From Amycolatopsis rifamycinica (GTDB taxonomy: Bacteria; Actinomycetota; Actinomycetes; Mycobacteriales; Pseudonocardiaceae), in the NCBI RefSeq assembly GCF_000695625.1, contig NZ_JMQI01000027.1, forward strand, positions 157,997 to 221,996: a DNA stretch of 64,000 nucleotides, given 5' to 3'. Within the stretch, counting starts at the first letter, position 1. Each line of letters begins with the position of its first letter. Below, one piece after another: positions 44,638 through 63,340 of this stretch. The notes below the pieces were generated by a model. It saw only the letters and a list, made by a program, of their open reading frames with translations. It searched no databases and was not told the DNA's origin. The position numbers and the translations under genes are program-made.

Positions 44638-47201
44638 TGCGAGTCCCAGTCAGCTGGCTGACCGAACACCTCGAGCTCGCTGAGGAGGTCACGCCGCAGG
44701 ACCTGGCCGACGCGTTCGTCCGGATCGGCATCGAGGTCGACGACCTGCGCGAGCTCGGTCCCGTGACCGGCCCGCTGGTCGTCGGCCGGGTCGCCGAGAT
44801 CGAGGAGCTCACCGAGTTCAAGAAGCCGGTGCGCTTCTGCCGCGTCGATGTCGGCGAGCCCGCCGACACCGCCGAAGAGCTCGGCGACGACGAGGACGAC
44901 GAGGACGACGACGAAGCGGGCGAGCTCGACGAGGGCCCACACGGCATCAAGACCCGCGGCATCATCTGCGGCGCGCGCAACTTCGCCGAGGGCGATCTGG
45001 TCGTCGTCGCGCTGCCCGGCGCCGTCCTGCCCGGCGACTTCGCCATCGCCGCCCGCAAGACCTACGGCCGGATCAGCGACGGCATGATCTGCTCGGCGCG
45101 CGAGCTCGGCCTCGGCGACGACCACACCGGCATCCTCGTGCTGCCGCCGGGCACCGCGAGCCCGGGCGACGACGCCCAGGAACTGCTCGGCCTCAACGAC
45201 TCGGTGATCGAGCTCGCCCCGACCCCGGACCGCGGCTACGCGCTGTCGATCCGCGGGCTCGCGCGCGAGCTGTCCAACGCCTTGGACGTGCCCTTCGGCG
45301 ACCCGGCGCTGCTGGAGGTCCCGGCGGCCGAGGGCGACGCCTGGCCGGTCCGCGTCGAGGACCCGGAAGGCTGCCCGCGGTTCGTGCTGCGCCGGGTCAC
45401 CGGCCTGGACGCGACCGCGCCGACCCCGTGGCGGATGCGGCGGCGGCTGATGCTGGCCGGCATCCGGTCCATCTCCCTGGCCGTGGACGTCACCAACTAC
45501 GTGATGCTCGAGCTCGGGCACCCCTTGCACGCGTTCGCCACCAAGGCCATCCAGGGCGATCTGGTGGTGCGCCGGGCGAAGCCGGGCGAGAAACTGACCA
45601 CTTTGGACGACGTTGAGCGCACGCTCGACCCGGACGACGTGGTCATCGCCGACGACAGCGGCGTCATCTCGCTCGCCGGCACGATGGGCGGCGCGAGCAC
45701 CGAGATCACGCCGGAGAGCACCGACGTGCTGCTCGAGGCGGCGCACTGGAACCCGGCGGCGATCAGCCGCACCGCGCGGCGGCACAAGCTGTTCTCCGAG
45801 GCGGCCAAGCGCTTCGAGCGGTTCACCGACCCGCAGCTGTGCGCGGCGGCGGTGGAGCTGGCCGCCCGGCTGCTGCGCCAGTACGGCGACGCCGCCATCC
45901 AGCCCGGCCGCACCGACGAGGGCGCGGTCGAGCCGAACCCGGCGGTCGTCATGCCGATCAACCTGCCCGACAAGGTCGCGGGCGTGAACTACCAGCGCGG
46001 CGTGACGGTCCGCCGGCTGACTCAGATCGGCTGCAAGGTCTCGGTCGGCACGGGCGACGACGGAACGGGCCGGGTGACGGCGATCCCGCCGAGCTGGCGC
46101 GGCGACCTGCGCCAGCCGGCCGACCTGGTCGAAGAGGTGCTGCGGCTGGAGGGCTACGACAGCATCCCGTCGACACTGCCCGCCGCCCCGGCCGGCCGCG
46201 GCCTGACCGACAGCCAGCGGCGCGTCCGCGGGGTGTCCCGTGCGCTGGCCGAGGCCGGGTACGTCGAGGTGCGCCCGTTCCCGTTCATCAGCGACGCGGT
46301 GTGGGACGCGTTCGGCCTCCCGGCCGACGACGTCCGCCGCAACACGGTGGTGGTCCGCAACCCGCTGGAGGCCGACCGCAACCGCCTGGCGACGACGTTG
46401 CTGCCGGGCCTGCTGGACACCATGCAGCGCAATGTGTCCCGCGGGACGAAGGACGTGTCGCTGTACCACATCGGCCAGGTGGTGCTCCCGGCCCCGAACC
46501 CGCTGAAGGTCCCGGACCTGGGCGTCGACCGCCGTCCTTCGGACGAGGAGCTGGCCCTGCTGGAGGCGGCGGTGCCCCAGCAGCCGCTGCACGTCGCGGT
46601 GGTCCTCGCCGGCAACCGCCGCCGGGCGGGCTGGTGGGGCGCGGGCGAGCCGGCGAACTGGGCCGACGCGGTCCAGGCGGCCCGCACGGTCGCGGAGGCG
46701 GCCGGCGTGGAGCTGACCGTCCAGGCGGCCGACCTCCCGCCGTGGCACCCGGGCCGCTGCGCCCAGCTCCGGGTCGGCGACTGGCCGGTCGGCCACGCGG
46801 GCGAGCTGCACCCGAAGGTGGTCGAAGCCCTCGGCCTGCCGCCGCGCACGGTGGCGATGGAGCTGGACCTGGACGCGATCCCGCTCCCGGACACCCGTCC
46901 GGCACCGAGCGTGTCGGGCTACCCGCCGGTCCTCCTGGACGTCGCCCTGGTGGCGGCGGCCGAGGTCCCCTCGGCGGACCTCGCCGCGGTCCTGCGCCAG
47001 GGGGCGGGCGAGCTCCTGGAGGACATCACGCTGTTCGACGTGTACGCGGGCGAGCAGGTCGGCGAGGGCAAGCGGTCGCTGGCGTACAAGCTGCGCTTCC
47101 GAGCCCCGGACCGAACGCTGACGGTCGACGAAGCCACCAAGGCCCGCGACGCGGCCGTGGCGGCAGCGGGCGAGCGCTTCAACGCCACCCTCCGCGCCTG
47201 A
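44637..47201 (+). CDS. pheT: Phenylalanine-tRNA ligase beta subunit
   Basis: The protein has 854 residues. N-terminal VPVSWLTEHL, the tRNA-binding EMAP-like domain (residues ~40-150), B3/B4 editing domain, B5 domain, core and C-terminal anticodon-binding FDX-ACB domain (VYAGEQVGEGKRSLAYKLRF) are all present. The tRNA-binding domain contains an unusual acidic insertion at residues 79-99 (DDEDDEDDDE core). GTG at 44637 shares a base with the pheS stop. It forms the alpha2beta2 enzyme with PheS. Confidence 0.97.
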
Positions 47202-47220
47202 GGTTCGCCTGAGGTCGTGA

Positions 47221-47254
47221 CCGGCCCCTCCCGCCACCCGGCAGGAGGGGCCGG
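47221..47254. terminator. Bidirectional terminator between pheT and the convergent repair gene
   Basis: CCGGCCCCTCC (47221-47231) and GGAGGGGCCGG (47244-47254) are exact complements around a 12-base loop. It starts 20 bases after the pheT stop. The remaining bases to 47338 hold nothing else I can identify. Confidence 0.8.
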
Positions 47255-47338
47255 CCCACCTCTGGAGTCCTGACCCGCACCCGACCCTCCAGGTACGCGA
47301 GCCGGCCCTCCGGGCCACCTCACCCGCGACCGCCCGCC

Positions 47339-48028
47339 TCAGCCGATGTGCTTGAGCGCCTCCCGTCTCGACAGCCCGGACAGCCCCGGGTGGTCGTCCA
47401 CGAAACTCCGGACCCAGTCCGGTGCCGTCTTCGCGTAGTCCCGCAACGCCCAGCCGATTCCCTTGCGCAGGAAGAACTCCGGCTCGGCGATAGATGGTTC
47501 GATCGCCTGGGCCAGCAGCTCCGCGTCGGTCTCCTCCTTGGCGCCCACCTGGCAGATGATCGCCGTGCGGCGGCGCCAGAGGTTGCCGTCGTGGGCCCAG
47601 GCCAGCATGGTCGGCGTCATCCGGGTGCGGTTCTCACGGAGGATCGGGCCCAGTCGCCGGATGGCGAGCTCGTCGACGTAGTCCCACCACGCCCCGTCGA
47701 CGATCATTTCCTCGTACACCGGGACCAGGTCCGGGTCCTGCCACCGCCGGTAGGCCCGGTACCCGGAAAGATCGATGGCCGCGTAGCGTTCCTCGCGGAA
47801 TCCGGCCGTCCGCCACAGCTCCAGGACAGTTGCCGAAAACCTCACTCGATCGGGCAATATGTGCTCGGCCAGCACCCGCTTGAGCAGTGCGCTGCGCTCC
47901 GGTTTCGCGACCCCGCGGTAGGGCATGGCCGACTTCATGTACGCCTGCATCGCCGGCGCTTTTGCCGGGTCGGCCAGCTCCGCCAACCCGGCGCGGATGG
48001 CCTTGACCAGCCTTTCGTCCGCGCTCAT
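47339..48028 (-). CDS. AlkD-like DNA alkylation repair protein (HEAT-repeat glycosylase family)
   Basis: A 229-residue all-helical protein. MKSAMPYRGVAKPERSALLK near the start, the RYAAIDLSGYRAYRRW and WWDYVDELAIRRLG helices, and the C-terminal FFLRKGIGWALRDYAKTAPD are conserved across AlkC/AlkD-type proteins that excise bulky alkylated bases. The WD and D residues around the lesion site appear retained. Convergent with pheT. Confidence 0.9.
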   Translation of the reverse strand: MSADERLVKAIRAGLAELADPAKAPAMQAYMKSAMPYRGVAKPERSALLKRVLAEHILPDRVRFSATVLELWRTAGFREERYAAIDLSGYRAYRRWQDPDLVPVYEEMIVDGAWWDYVDELAIRRLGPILRENRTRMTPTMLAWAHDGNLWRRRTAIICQVGAKEETDAELLAQAIEPSIAEPEFFLRKGIGWALRDYAKTAPDWVRSFVDDHPGLSGLSRREALKHIG

Positions 48029-48221
48029 CCGTCCTCCTGTCGAGCTTCGGCGCCGCGGAGCGTACTGCCGGCCACCGACAGTTCCGGTGCCGAACGGACG
48101 CCACAGGTCCCGACGAAAGGCGGATGGCGAAAGCCGCGTCGGTCAGCGAGATTGTTCGGGGTTGCCGGTAGTTTCGTCGAAATCTGGCGAACGCTGTCGA
48201 ATGCGGACGAAAAGGACAACT

Positions 48222-49805
48222 GTGAAACGAATCGTCGCCGCCATCGCCGCCGCGGGGCTCGCGGCCGGGCTGATGGCCGCCGCGCCCGCCGCCTCGGCGG
48301 AAACCGGGGTGCAGTTCACCCCCGCGCCGATCGCCTGGGGCCCCTGCGCGTCGGCCGGCCTCAAGGCCAACGGTGCCGAGTGCGGCTACCTCGAGGTGCC
48401 GATGGACTACGCGAAGCCGGGCGGGACGAAGGTCTCCGTCGCGGTCTCGCGGATCAAGCACAAGACCGCGCGGTCCCAGGGCATCATGCTGGTGAACCCG
48501 GGCGGGCCGGGCGGTTCCGGCCTCGGCCTGTCGGTGCTCGGCAAGTACGTGCCGAACGGAGCCGGGAACAGCTACGACTGGATCGGCTTCGACCCGCGGG
48601 GCGTCGGGTCCAGCAAGCCCGCGATCAGCTGCGACGGGAACTACTTCAGCTACAACCGGCCGGCCTACGTGCCGACCACCCCGCAGCTGGAGAAGACCTG
48701 GCTCGCCCGTTCGAAGGGGTACGCCGACGCGTGCCGCAAGAACGGCGAGATCCTCGACCACATCAAGACGACCGATGTCGCGCAGGACATGGACAGCCTG
48801 CGCAAGGCCCTCGGTGAGAAGCAGATCAACTACTACGGCTTCTCCTACGGCACCTACCTCGGCCAGGTGTACAGCACGCTGTACCCGAAGAACGTCCGCC
48901 GGATGGTGCTCGACGGCAACGTCGACCCGCGGAAGGTCTGGTACCAGGCCAACCTCGACCAGGACGTCGCGTTCGACAAGAACATCAAGATCTACTTCGA
49001 CTGGCTCGCGAAGTACGACGACGTCTACCACCTGGGCAAGACCGGCGACGCGGTCGAAAAGCTCTGGTACGACACGCAGCGCAAGCTCGCCAAAGACCCG
49101 GCCGGCGGCGTGATCGGCGGCGACGAGTGGACCGACATCTTCCTGCAGGCCGGCTACTACGTCTTCGGCTGGGTCGACATGGCCAACGCCTTCGACGGCT
49201 ACGTGCACAAGGGCGACTGGCAGACGCTCAAGGCGCTCTACGACAACTCCAACCCCCCGGGTGACGACAACGGGTTCGCCGTGTACCTGGGCGTTCAGTG
49301 CACCGACGTGCAGTGGCCGACCGACTGGAACCGGTGGCGCGCCGACAACTGGCTGACCTACTTCAAGGCCCCGTTCGAGACCTGGGGCAACGCCTGGTTC
49401 AACGCGCCCTGCGTGTTCTGGCCGGCGAAGGCGGGCAAGCCGGTGAACATCGACGGCAGCAAGGTGGCCGGCGCCCTGCTGATCAGCGAAGAGCTCGACG
49501 CCGCCACGCCGTACGCCGGCAGCCTCGAGGTGCGGAAGCGGTTCCCGAACTCGAGCCTGATCAGCGCGCCCGGCGGGACGACGCACGCCGGTTCGCTGTC
49601 CGGGGTGTCCTGTGTGGACGACAAGATCGCCGACTACCTGGCCACCGGCGCCCTGCCGAAGCGGCAGCCCGGCAACCACTCGGACGTCCAGTGCAGCCCG
49701 GTGCCGCCGCCCGTGCCCGACGGCGCCGCGGCGCAGAAGTCGGACAACTCCGCGAAGGCCGCCCAGGAGAAGCAGAGCACGCTGGCCCAGCTGCTGCACT
49801 TCTGA
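48222..49805 (+). CDS. Secreted alpha/beta hydrolase, tripeptidyl-aminopeptidase type
   Basis: A 527-residue protein. The signal peptide is residues 1-26 (VKRIVAAIAAAGLAAGLMAA ... ASA). The hydrolase core has oxyanion loop LVNPGGPGGSG, nucleophile serine in YYGFSYGTYLGQ, and the C-terminal TAP-like segment with LLISEELDAATPY and a histidine in GGTTHAGSL. GTG at 48222 is preferred since AAAGGA lies six bases upstream; an ATG at 48201 lacks one. It releases N-terminal tripeptides or hydrolyses esters outside the cell. Confidence 0.9.
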   Translation: MKRIVAAIAAAGLAAGLMAAAPAASAETGVQFTPAPIAWGPCASAGLKANGAECGYLEVPMDYAKPGGTKVSVAVSRIKHKTARSQGIMLVNPGGPGGSGLGLSVLGKYVPNGAGNSYDWIGFDPRGVGSSKPAISCDGNYFSYNRPAYVPTTPQLEKTWLARSKGYADACRKNGEILDHIKTTDVAQDMDSLRKALGEKQINYYGFSYGTYLGQVYSTLYPKNVRRMVLDGNVDPRKVWYQANLDQDVAFDKNIKIYFDWLAKYDDVYHLGKTGDAVEKLWYDTQRKLAKDPAGGVIGGDEWTDIFLQAGYYVFGWVDMANAFDGYVHKGDWQTLKALYDNSNPPGDDNGFAVYLGVQCTDVQWPTDWNRWRADNWLTYFKAPFETWGNAWFNAPCVFWPAKAGKPVNIDGSKVAGALLISEELDAATPYAGSLEVRKRFPNSSLISAPGGTTHAGSLSGVSCVDDKIADYLATGALPKRQPGNHSDVQCSPVPPPVPDGAAAQKSDNSAKAAQEKQSTLAQLLHF

Positions 49806-49822
49806 GCGGAACAGTCCCATCC

Positions 49823-49859
49823 CGCTGCCCCGGTCCGGCTCTTCCGGACCGGGGCAGCG
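49823..49859 (+). terminator. Strong intrinsic terminator after the hydrolase
   Basis: A perfect 16-bp stem (49823-49838 with 49844-49859, left arm CGCTGCCCCGGTCCGG) and a five-base loop CTCTT are followed by TCTTGTCC. It begins 18 bases after the stop codon and is the best-formed terminator in the window. Confidence 0.92.
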
Positions 49860-49931
49860 TCTTGTCCGCGGGTGTCCCATCGTCGCCTCCTCGTGACGGT
49901 TCGTGGTCAGCGGAGACGTTAGGGGAGGGGT

Positions 49932-49985
49932 CCGACAATTTCGGAGCGGAGTGGGCCGTGAGCAGCGCGTGGCCGAAATTGTCGG
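49932..49985. promoter_or_regulatory. Pair of 13-base inverted elements upstream of the small HTH gene
   Basis: CCGACAATTTCGG (49932-49944) recurs as its exact reverse complement CCGAAATTGTCGG (49973-49985), 28 bases apart. Each element is itself nearly palindromic (CCGA...TCGG), so they look like two operator sites 41 bases apart centre to centre. The following gene encodes a putative DNA-binding protein and may bind them. Confidence 0.6.
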
Positions 49986-50007
49986 GGGTGCGCGCTAGCT
50001 TCGTGGC

Positions 50008-50505
50008 ATGTCGATCATCGAACAGCGCCGGACCGAGGTCCGGACCGAAGACAACACCTACCAGATCGTGGTCTCGACCAGGACGGACGTCGACCGCGCC
50101 GAACCCACGCCCCGGGTGATGATCACCCTGGAAGCAGGCGGCCCCGGCGGCGAGCCGGTCGCCGAGGGCAGCCTCGACGTGGACGTCGCGGTGGCGAACA
50201 CGGTGGCGGAGCTCGTCACGGACGGTTTGCTGTCCGCGACCGGCGCGGGCCGGGGGCCGCGGCGAAGATCCGCGGGCCGTCCCGCGCAGCAGGGCCGCCC
50301 GTGGAGCGAGGAGATGGACGCGGAGCTGGAGAGCCGCTGGATCGCGGGAGAGACCGTCGCGCAGATCGCGGCGTACTTCGAACGCACCCCCGGCGGTATC
50401 CGCGCCCGCCTGCCGCGCGTGGGCTGCGACCCGGAGAACCCGGGCTGCTACCTGCCCGTGCCGCCGAGCAGGCGGACGGACCTGGACGGCGGTGAGCCGA
50501 GCTGA
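50008..50505 (+). CDS. Small protein with C-terminal HTH/Myb-like domain, unrecognised
   Basis: The protein has 165 residues. Residues 1-75 form a beta-rich N-domain (TYQIVVSTRTDVDR, PRVMITLEAGG). A basic linker (GRGPRRRSAGRPAQQGR) leads to a helical DNA-binding module, PWSEEMDAELESRWIAGETV, then QIAAYFERTPGGIRARLPRVG. The Pro-Gly-GIR..RL turn is typical of short HTH domains that select promoter or repeat sites. It is flanked by an operator-like inverted repeat and a terminator, so it is a monocistronic unit. Confidence 0.7.
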   Translation: MSIIEQRRTEVRTEDNTYQIVVSTRTDVDRAEPTPRVMITLEAGGPGGEPVAEGSLDVDVAVANTVAELVTDGLLSATGAGRGPRRRSAGRPAQQGRPWSEEMDAELESRWIAGETVAQIAAYFERTPGGIRARLPRVGCDPENPGCYLPVPPSRRTDLDGGEPS

Positions 50506-50513
50506 CCGGCGGC

Positions 50514-50543
50514 GGTGGGCCGGTCCGCCCGGACCGGCCCACC
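50514..50543 (+). terminator. Terminator after the small HTH gene
   Basis: GGTGGGCCGGTCC (50514-50526) and GGACCGGCCCACC (50531-50543) form a perfect 13-bp stem with a four-base loop, nine bases after the stop codon. Confidence 0.85.
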
Positions 50544-50561
50544 GGGCCGTCGCGTTCCACC

Positions 50562-50858
50562 GTGAGCCGAGGGCACGTCGCCCGGCGTGCCGGAAGCGCG
50601 AAGTCACTGGGCCGCCGGCTCGACGGTGCCCGACATGCTGGCGGTCCACCCGCCTTGCGTGCCGACCGGTTCGCGCTGGAGCACCGCGAAGGCCTGCCCG
50701 ACCGGCCCTGCCGCGTCGAAGTCTCGGACCAAGCCCGGATCGCCCGGGCGTTCACCGGCTTCGCCGCGGGCGACGACGACCGGCGCCGGGAGTTCGACAA
50801 GCAGCCCATCAGACGCTGACCACCAGGCACCCCGAAGGAGGAAACAGTGCCCCACGAG
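50562..50858 (+). pseudogene. Probable decayed locus: short frame with no family, then an orphan gene start
   Basis: An 85-codon frame (50562-50819) ending ARIARAFTGFAAGDDDRRRE... matches nothing I recognise, and other frames are no better. After it, AAGGAGG (50835-50841) sits five bases before a GTG at 50847, an ideal gene start. The frame that follows (PHESPPRRRGRAVGQDPQVV) is simply the antisense of the WYL gene. This looks like a gene start whose body was deleted up to about 50858. Confidence 0.4.
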
Positions 50859-60003
<9,145 letters not shown>

Positions 60004-60004
<1 letters not shown>

Positions 60005-60663
60005 CAGTCCATGACCTTCTCACGAAGTGGCTTCACCGCTCCGCTGACCCCGCCGCCGACGTCGACGTACCGGGCGCTGAAGCCGCCCTCGTAGCCGAAC
60101 ACCGGCCCGAAGCGGGGATGGGCCACCGCGACCTCGATCCGGAACTGCCCGCGGCCGTCGTCGAACCACTCGTCGACCGCGGCGGTCACGGTGAGGCCCC
60201 GCGGCAGGCGCGCCCCCGCCCGGAACCGGAACTCGCCGGAACGGATCCGGAACCCGCCGTCCGGCCGCACCGACATGGCGAGGTCGACGGCCAGTTGCTG
60301 GTGCGTCCCCAGGTAGTCGACGAGCCCCCGCCCGGCGCTGTGCACCATCTGGGCGTCGAAGCGCCGGCGCCGGCTCGGCAACTCGAAGGTCCGCACGAAG
60401 GACACCGTTTCGCGGCCGTGCCCGTCCACGTACGGGTAGTTCTCGATGGTGAACGGCACGTTCCGGCCGTGCTCGGGGAACAGGATGTGCCGCGCCGAGC
60501 CGAGCCACAGGAACGGCAGCGTGAAGCCGGGGCCGCGCCAGATCCGGTCCATCAGGCCGTGGCCGATCATCCCGCGTCCGTCCGAAAGGGCGAGCCGTTC
60601 CCGCATCCGGGGGTGCAGCTTCGCGAAGTCGGAACCGAGCGTGCGCTCGAAGACGCCGGTCAC
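60004..60663 (-). CDS. DUF4166-family protein
   Basis: A 219-residue protein with the DUF4166 pattern: FAKLHPRMRERLALSDGRGM, RGPGFTLPFLWLGSARHILFP cut here as PGFTLPFLWLG, VPFTIENYPYVDGHGRETV and GYEGGFSARYVDV. It is often fused or adjacent to SDR or SRPBCC proteins, as here. Function unknown. Overlaps both neighbours (GTGA with the SRPBCC gene, TGATG with the TetR gene). Confidence 0.85.
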
Positions 60664-61214
60664 GACGACGCTCCGGCGGTCACGCGGGCGCGGGGCCGCG
60701 TCCGGACGCACCGGGCGGCCGAGGGCGCGGTCAGGGGCTGCGCCTCCGGGGGCACCCCGGTCTCCAGCCACAGCCGCAGCCGGTCGAACGACCACGCCGT
60801 CATCCACCCGAACACCGGCCGGAACACCCGGTCGGCCAGCTGCCCGAAGCGGCCCCAGCGGGTGCCGTAGTCGAAGCCGGTGACGAACCGGACGCCGCCG
60901 GGCACCGGTGTGTAGCGCCAGAAGCCCGCACCCGCGCTGATCAGCGACAGCGGGTCGGCCGAGGCGAACCGCAGCACCGACGTGCGACCGCCGTCCGGCC
61001 AGTCCCGCGACGCCACGCTCACGCCGATGCCCTCGACGGTGACTCCCAGGAACCTCGACGCGTAGCGGAAGTGACCGTCGAGGCCGTCCAGCGGGCGGAT
61101 CTCGGTGAACCGCAGGTCCCAGCGCCGGTGCAGGGCCGGGTCCTGGGTGTGGTGCCAGAGCGTGTCCAGGTCCGTGCGGATCACGGTCTCGACGTAGAGC
61201 GGTTTCGGTCGCAT
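60660..61214 (-). CDS. SRPBCC-type polyketide-cyclase-like protein
   Basis: A 184-residue protein starting MRPKPLYVETVIRTDLDTLW with HHTQDPALHRRWDLRFTEI, the common opening of SRPBCC domains. Beta strands and a C-terminal helix (GRFGQLADRVFRPVFGWMTA) follow, then a disordered basic tail. It probably binds a lipid or polyketide-like ligand. First gene of the TetR-controlled operon. Confidence 0.85.
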   Translation of the reverse strand: MRPKPLYVETVIRTDLDTLWHHTQDPALHRRWDLRFTEIRPLDGLDGHFRYASRFLGVTVEGIGVSVASRDWPDGGRTSVLRFASADPLSLISAGAGFWRYTPVPGGVRFVTGFDYGTRWGRFGQLADRVFRPVFGWMTAWSFDRLRLWLETGVPPEAQPLTAPSAARCVRTRPRARVTAGASS

Positions 61215-61235
61215 CTCTCGGCTCCCCTCCAGAGT

Positions 61236-61284
61236 TTGAGCGACTGCTCAAAACGACTGTAGAGAAGTTTGAGCGATCGCTCAA
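61236..61284. promoter_or_regulatory. Two 16-bp dyads (TTGAGCGA-type), candidate TetR operators
   Basis: TTGAGCGACTGCTCAA (61236-61251) and the perfect palindrome TTGAGCGATCGCTCAA (61269-61284) are 33 bases apart centre to centre, about three turns. They lie between the divergent SRPBCC-DUF4166-TetR operon and the glycosylase gene, so both directions may be repressed together. Confidence 0.75.
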
Positions 61285-61323
61285 GGGTTAGGGTGGCCGG
61301 GCAGCCGAGGAGAGGAACCCCGT

Positions 61324-61962
61324 TTGAGCGGCGACGCAGGCCGGTTGTTCACCCGCGAAGAACTCGCGCTCGATCCGGTCGACCTGGCCCACCTGCTGCT
61401 CGGCTCGGTCCTGGAGGCCGACGGGCCCGACGGCACCGTCGGCGTCCGGTTGGTCGAGGTCGAGGCCTACCGCGGCCAGGACGACCCGGCGTCGCACTGC
61501 TACCGCGGCCGGACCCCGCGCAACGCCGTCATGTGGGGGCCGGCGGGTCACCTGTACGTGTACTTCGTCTACGGGATGCACTTCTGCGCGAACATCGTCG
61601 GCTCGACCGACGGCGTGGCCGGGGCGGTGCTCCTGCGGGCGGGCGAGGTCGTCACCGGGCTCGATGTCGTCCGCAAGCGGCGGCCGAACGCGCGGGGGAC
61701 CGGCGAGCTCGCCAAAGGCCCGGCGATCCTGACGTCGGTGCTGCGCATCGACCGGCAGGAGAACGGCGTCGACCTGACCGACCCGGCGTCGCCGGTCCGG
61801 CTGTACGCGGGCGAGCGGGTGCCGTCCGAGCGGATCCGCAGCGGCCCGCGCGTCGGCGTCGCGATGGCGATGGACACGCCCTGGCGCTTCTGGGTCGACG
61901 GCTCGCCCGCCGTGTCCACCTACCGCCGCGGCGGGAAGCGGCGGGTCCGACCCGCCAGTTAG
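61324..61962 (+). CDS. 3-Methyladenine DNA glycosylase, AAG/MPG family
   Basis: The protein has 212 residues from a TTG with GAGGAGAGG upstream. The AAG fold markers are VEVEAYRGQDDPASHCYRG with the catalytic glutamate, GPAGHLYVYFVYGMHFCANI, and the C-terminal RSGPRVGVAMAMDTPWRFWV. It removes alkylated purines, opening base excision repair. Sharing an operator region with a TetR operon is unusual for this gene. Confidence 0.95.
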   Translation: MSGDAGRLFTREELALDPVDLAHLLLGSVLEADGPDGTVGVRLVEVEAYRGQDDPASHCYRGRTPRNAVMWGPAGHLYVYFVYGMHFCANIVGSTDGVAGAVLLRAGEVVTGLDVVRKRRPNARGTGELAKGPAILTSVLRIDRQENGVDLTDPASPVRLYAGERVPSERIRSGPRVGVAMAMDTPWRFWVDGSPAVSTYRRGGKRRVRPAS

Positions 61963-61994
61963 TCGGTTGACCTGGTGCGGGAGGATCTACAGGC

Positions 61995-63269
61995 GTGAGC
62001 GAACACATCCTCGACGAGCTGTCCTGGCGCGGCCTGATCGCGCAGTCCACCGACATCGACGCCCTCCGGCGCGAGCTCGACCAGGGTCCCGTGACGCTCT
62101 ATTGCGGCTTCGACCCGACCGCGCCCAGCCTGCACGCCGGCAACCTGGTCCCGCTGCTCATGCTCAAGCGGTTCCAGCGCGCCGGGCACCGGCCGATCGT
62201 GCTGGCCGGCGGCGCGACCGGGATGATCGGCGACCCGCGCGACACCGGTGAGCGCACGCTGAACACGCTCGACGTCGTCGCCGAGTGGGCGGGGCGCATC
62301 CGCGGCCAGCTCGAACGGTTCGTCGACTTCGACGACTCGGCGACCGGCGCGATCGTCGAAAACAACCTGAACTGGACCGGGCAGCAGACCGCGCTGGAGT
62401 TCCTGCGCGACGTCGGCAAGCACTTCTCGATCAACGTCATGCTCAACCGGGAGACGGTCAAGCGCCGGCTCGAGGGTGACGGCATGTCGTACACTGAGTT
62501 CAGCTACCTGCTGCTGCAGTCGCAGGACTACCTGCAGCTGCACCGCCAGTACGGCTGCAAGCTGCAGGTCGGCGGGTCCGACCAGTGGGGCAACCTCGTC
62601 GGCGGGGTCGACCTGATCCGGCGGACGGACGGAGCGAGCGTGCACGCGCTCACCGCGCCGCTGGTCACCGACGCCGAGGGCCGCAAGTTCGGCAAGTCCA
62701 CCGGCGGCGGGAACCTCTGGCTCGACCCGGAGATGACCTCGCCGTACGCCTGGTACCAGTACTTCGTGAACGTGGGCGACGCCGACGTCGTCCGCTACCT
62801 GCGGATGTTCACCTTCCTCGACCAGGAGGAGATCGCCGCGCTGGCGGAGGACACCGAACAGCGGCCCCACCTGCGGGCCGCGCAGAAGCGGCTGGCGGAG
62901 GAGTTCACCACGCTCGTCCACGGCGAGGAGCAAACCCGGCAGGTGATCAACGCCAGCCAGGCGCTGTTCGGCCGCGGCGAGCTCGGCGACCTGGACGAAC
63001 GCACCCTCGACGCGGCGATGGCCGAGGTGCCGAACGGCAAGGTCGACCCGGGCGCCGAGCCGACGATCGTCGACCTGCTGCTCGCCGGGGGACTGGTGGA
63101 CAGCAAGGGCGCCGCGCGCCGCACCCTCAAGGAGGGCGGCGCGTACGTCAACAACGTGAAGATCGCGGACGAGGAGTGGAAGCCGTCCCGCGAGGACGCC
63201 CTCCACGGCAAGTGGCTCGTGGTCCGCAAGGGCAAGCGCACCGTCGCCGGCGTCGCGCTCGGCGGCTGA
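61995..63269 (+). CDS. tyrS: Tyrosine-tRNA ligase
   Basis: A 424-residue class I synthetase. HIGH-type motif in [15 protein letters not shown], tyrosine-binding [20 protein letters not shown] and [14 protein letters not shown]-type KFGKST, and a C-terminal S4 RNA-binding domain ([20 protein letters not shown]). GTG start with GGGAGG upstream. It is the last protein gene before the rRNA operon. Confidence 0.97.
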   Translation: MSEHILDELSWRGLIAQSTDIDALRRELDQGPVTLYCGFDPTAPSLHAGNLVPLLMLKRFQRAGHRPIVLAGGATGMIGDPRDTGERTLNTLDVVAEWAGRIRGQLERFVDFDDSATGAIVENNLNWTGQQTALEFLRDVGKHFSINVMLNRETVKRRLEGDGMSYTEFSYLLLQSQDYLQLHRQYGCKLQVGGSDQWGNLVGGVDLIRRTDGASVHALTAPLVTDAEGRKFGKSTGGGNLWLDPEMTSPYAWYQYFVNVGDADVVRYLRMFTFLDQEEIAALAEDTEQRPHLRAAQKRLAEEFTTLVHGEEQTRQVINASQALFGRGELGDLDERTLDAAMAEVPNGKVDPGAEPTIVDLLLAGGLVDSKGAARRTLKEGGAYVNNVKIADEEWKPSREDALHGKWLVVRKGKRTVAGVALGG

Positions 63270-63280
63270 CCCGCCCCGGC

Positions 63281-63340
63281 GGCCCGAAACAGGCCCCTGA
63301 CCTGCGGGAACGCAGTTAAGGGACCCCCCTGTTCCGGGCC
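63281..63340 (+). terminator. 60-base compound hairpin after tyrS
   Basis: GGCCCGAAACAGG (63281-63293) pairs with CCTGTTCCGGGCC (63328-63340) with a single mismatch. Inside, CCCCT can pair with AGGG, and CTGCG-GGAA-CGCAG forms a tip. It begins 11 bases after the tyrS stop and separates it from the rRNA operon. Confidence 0.75.
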
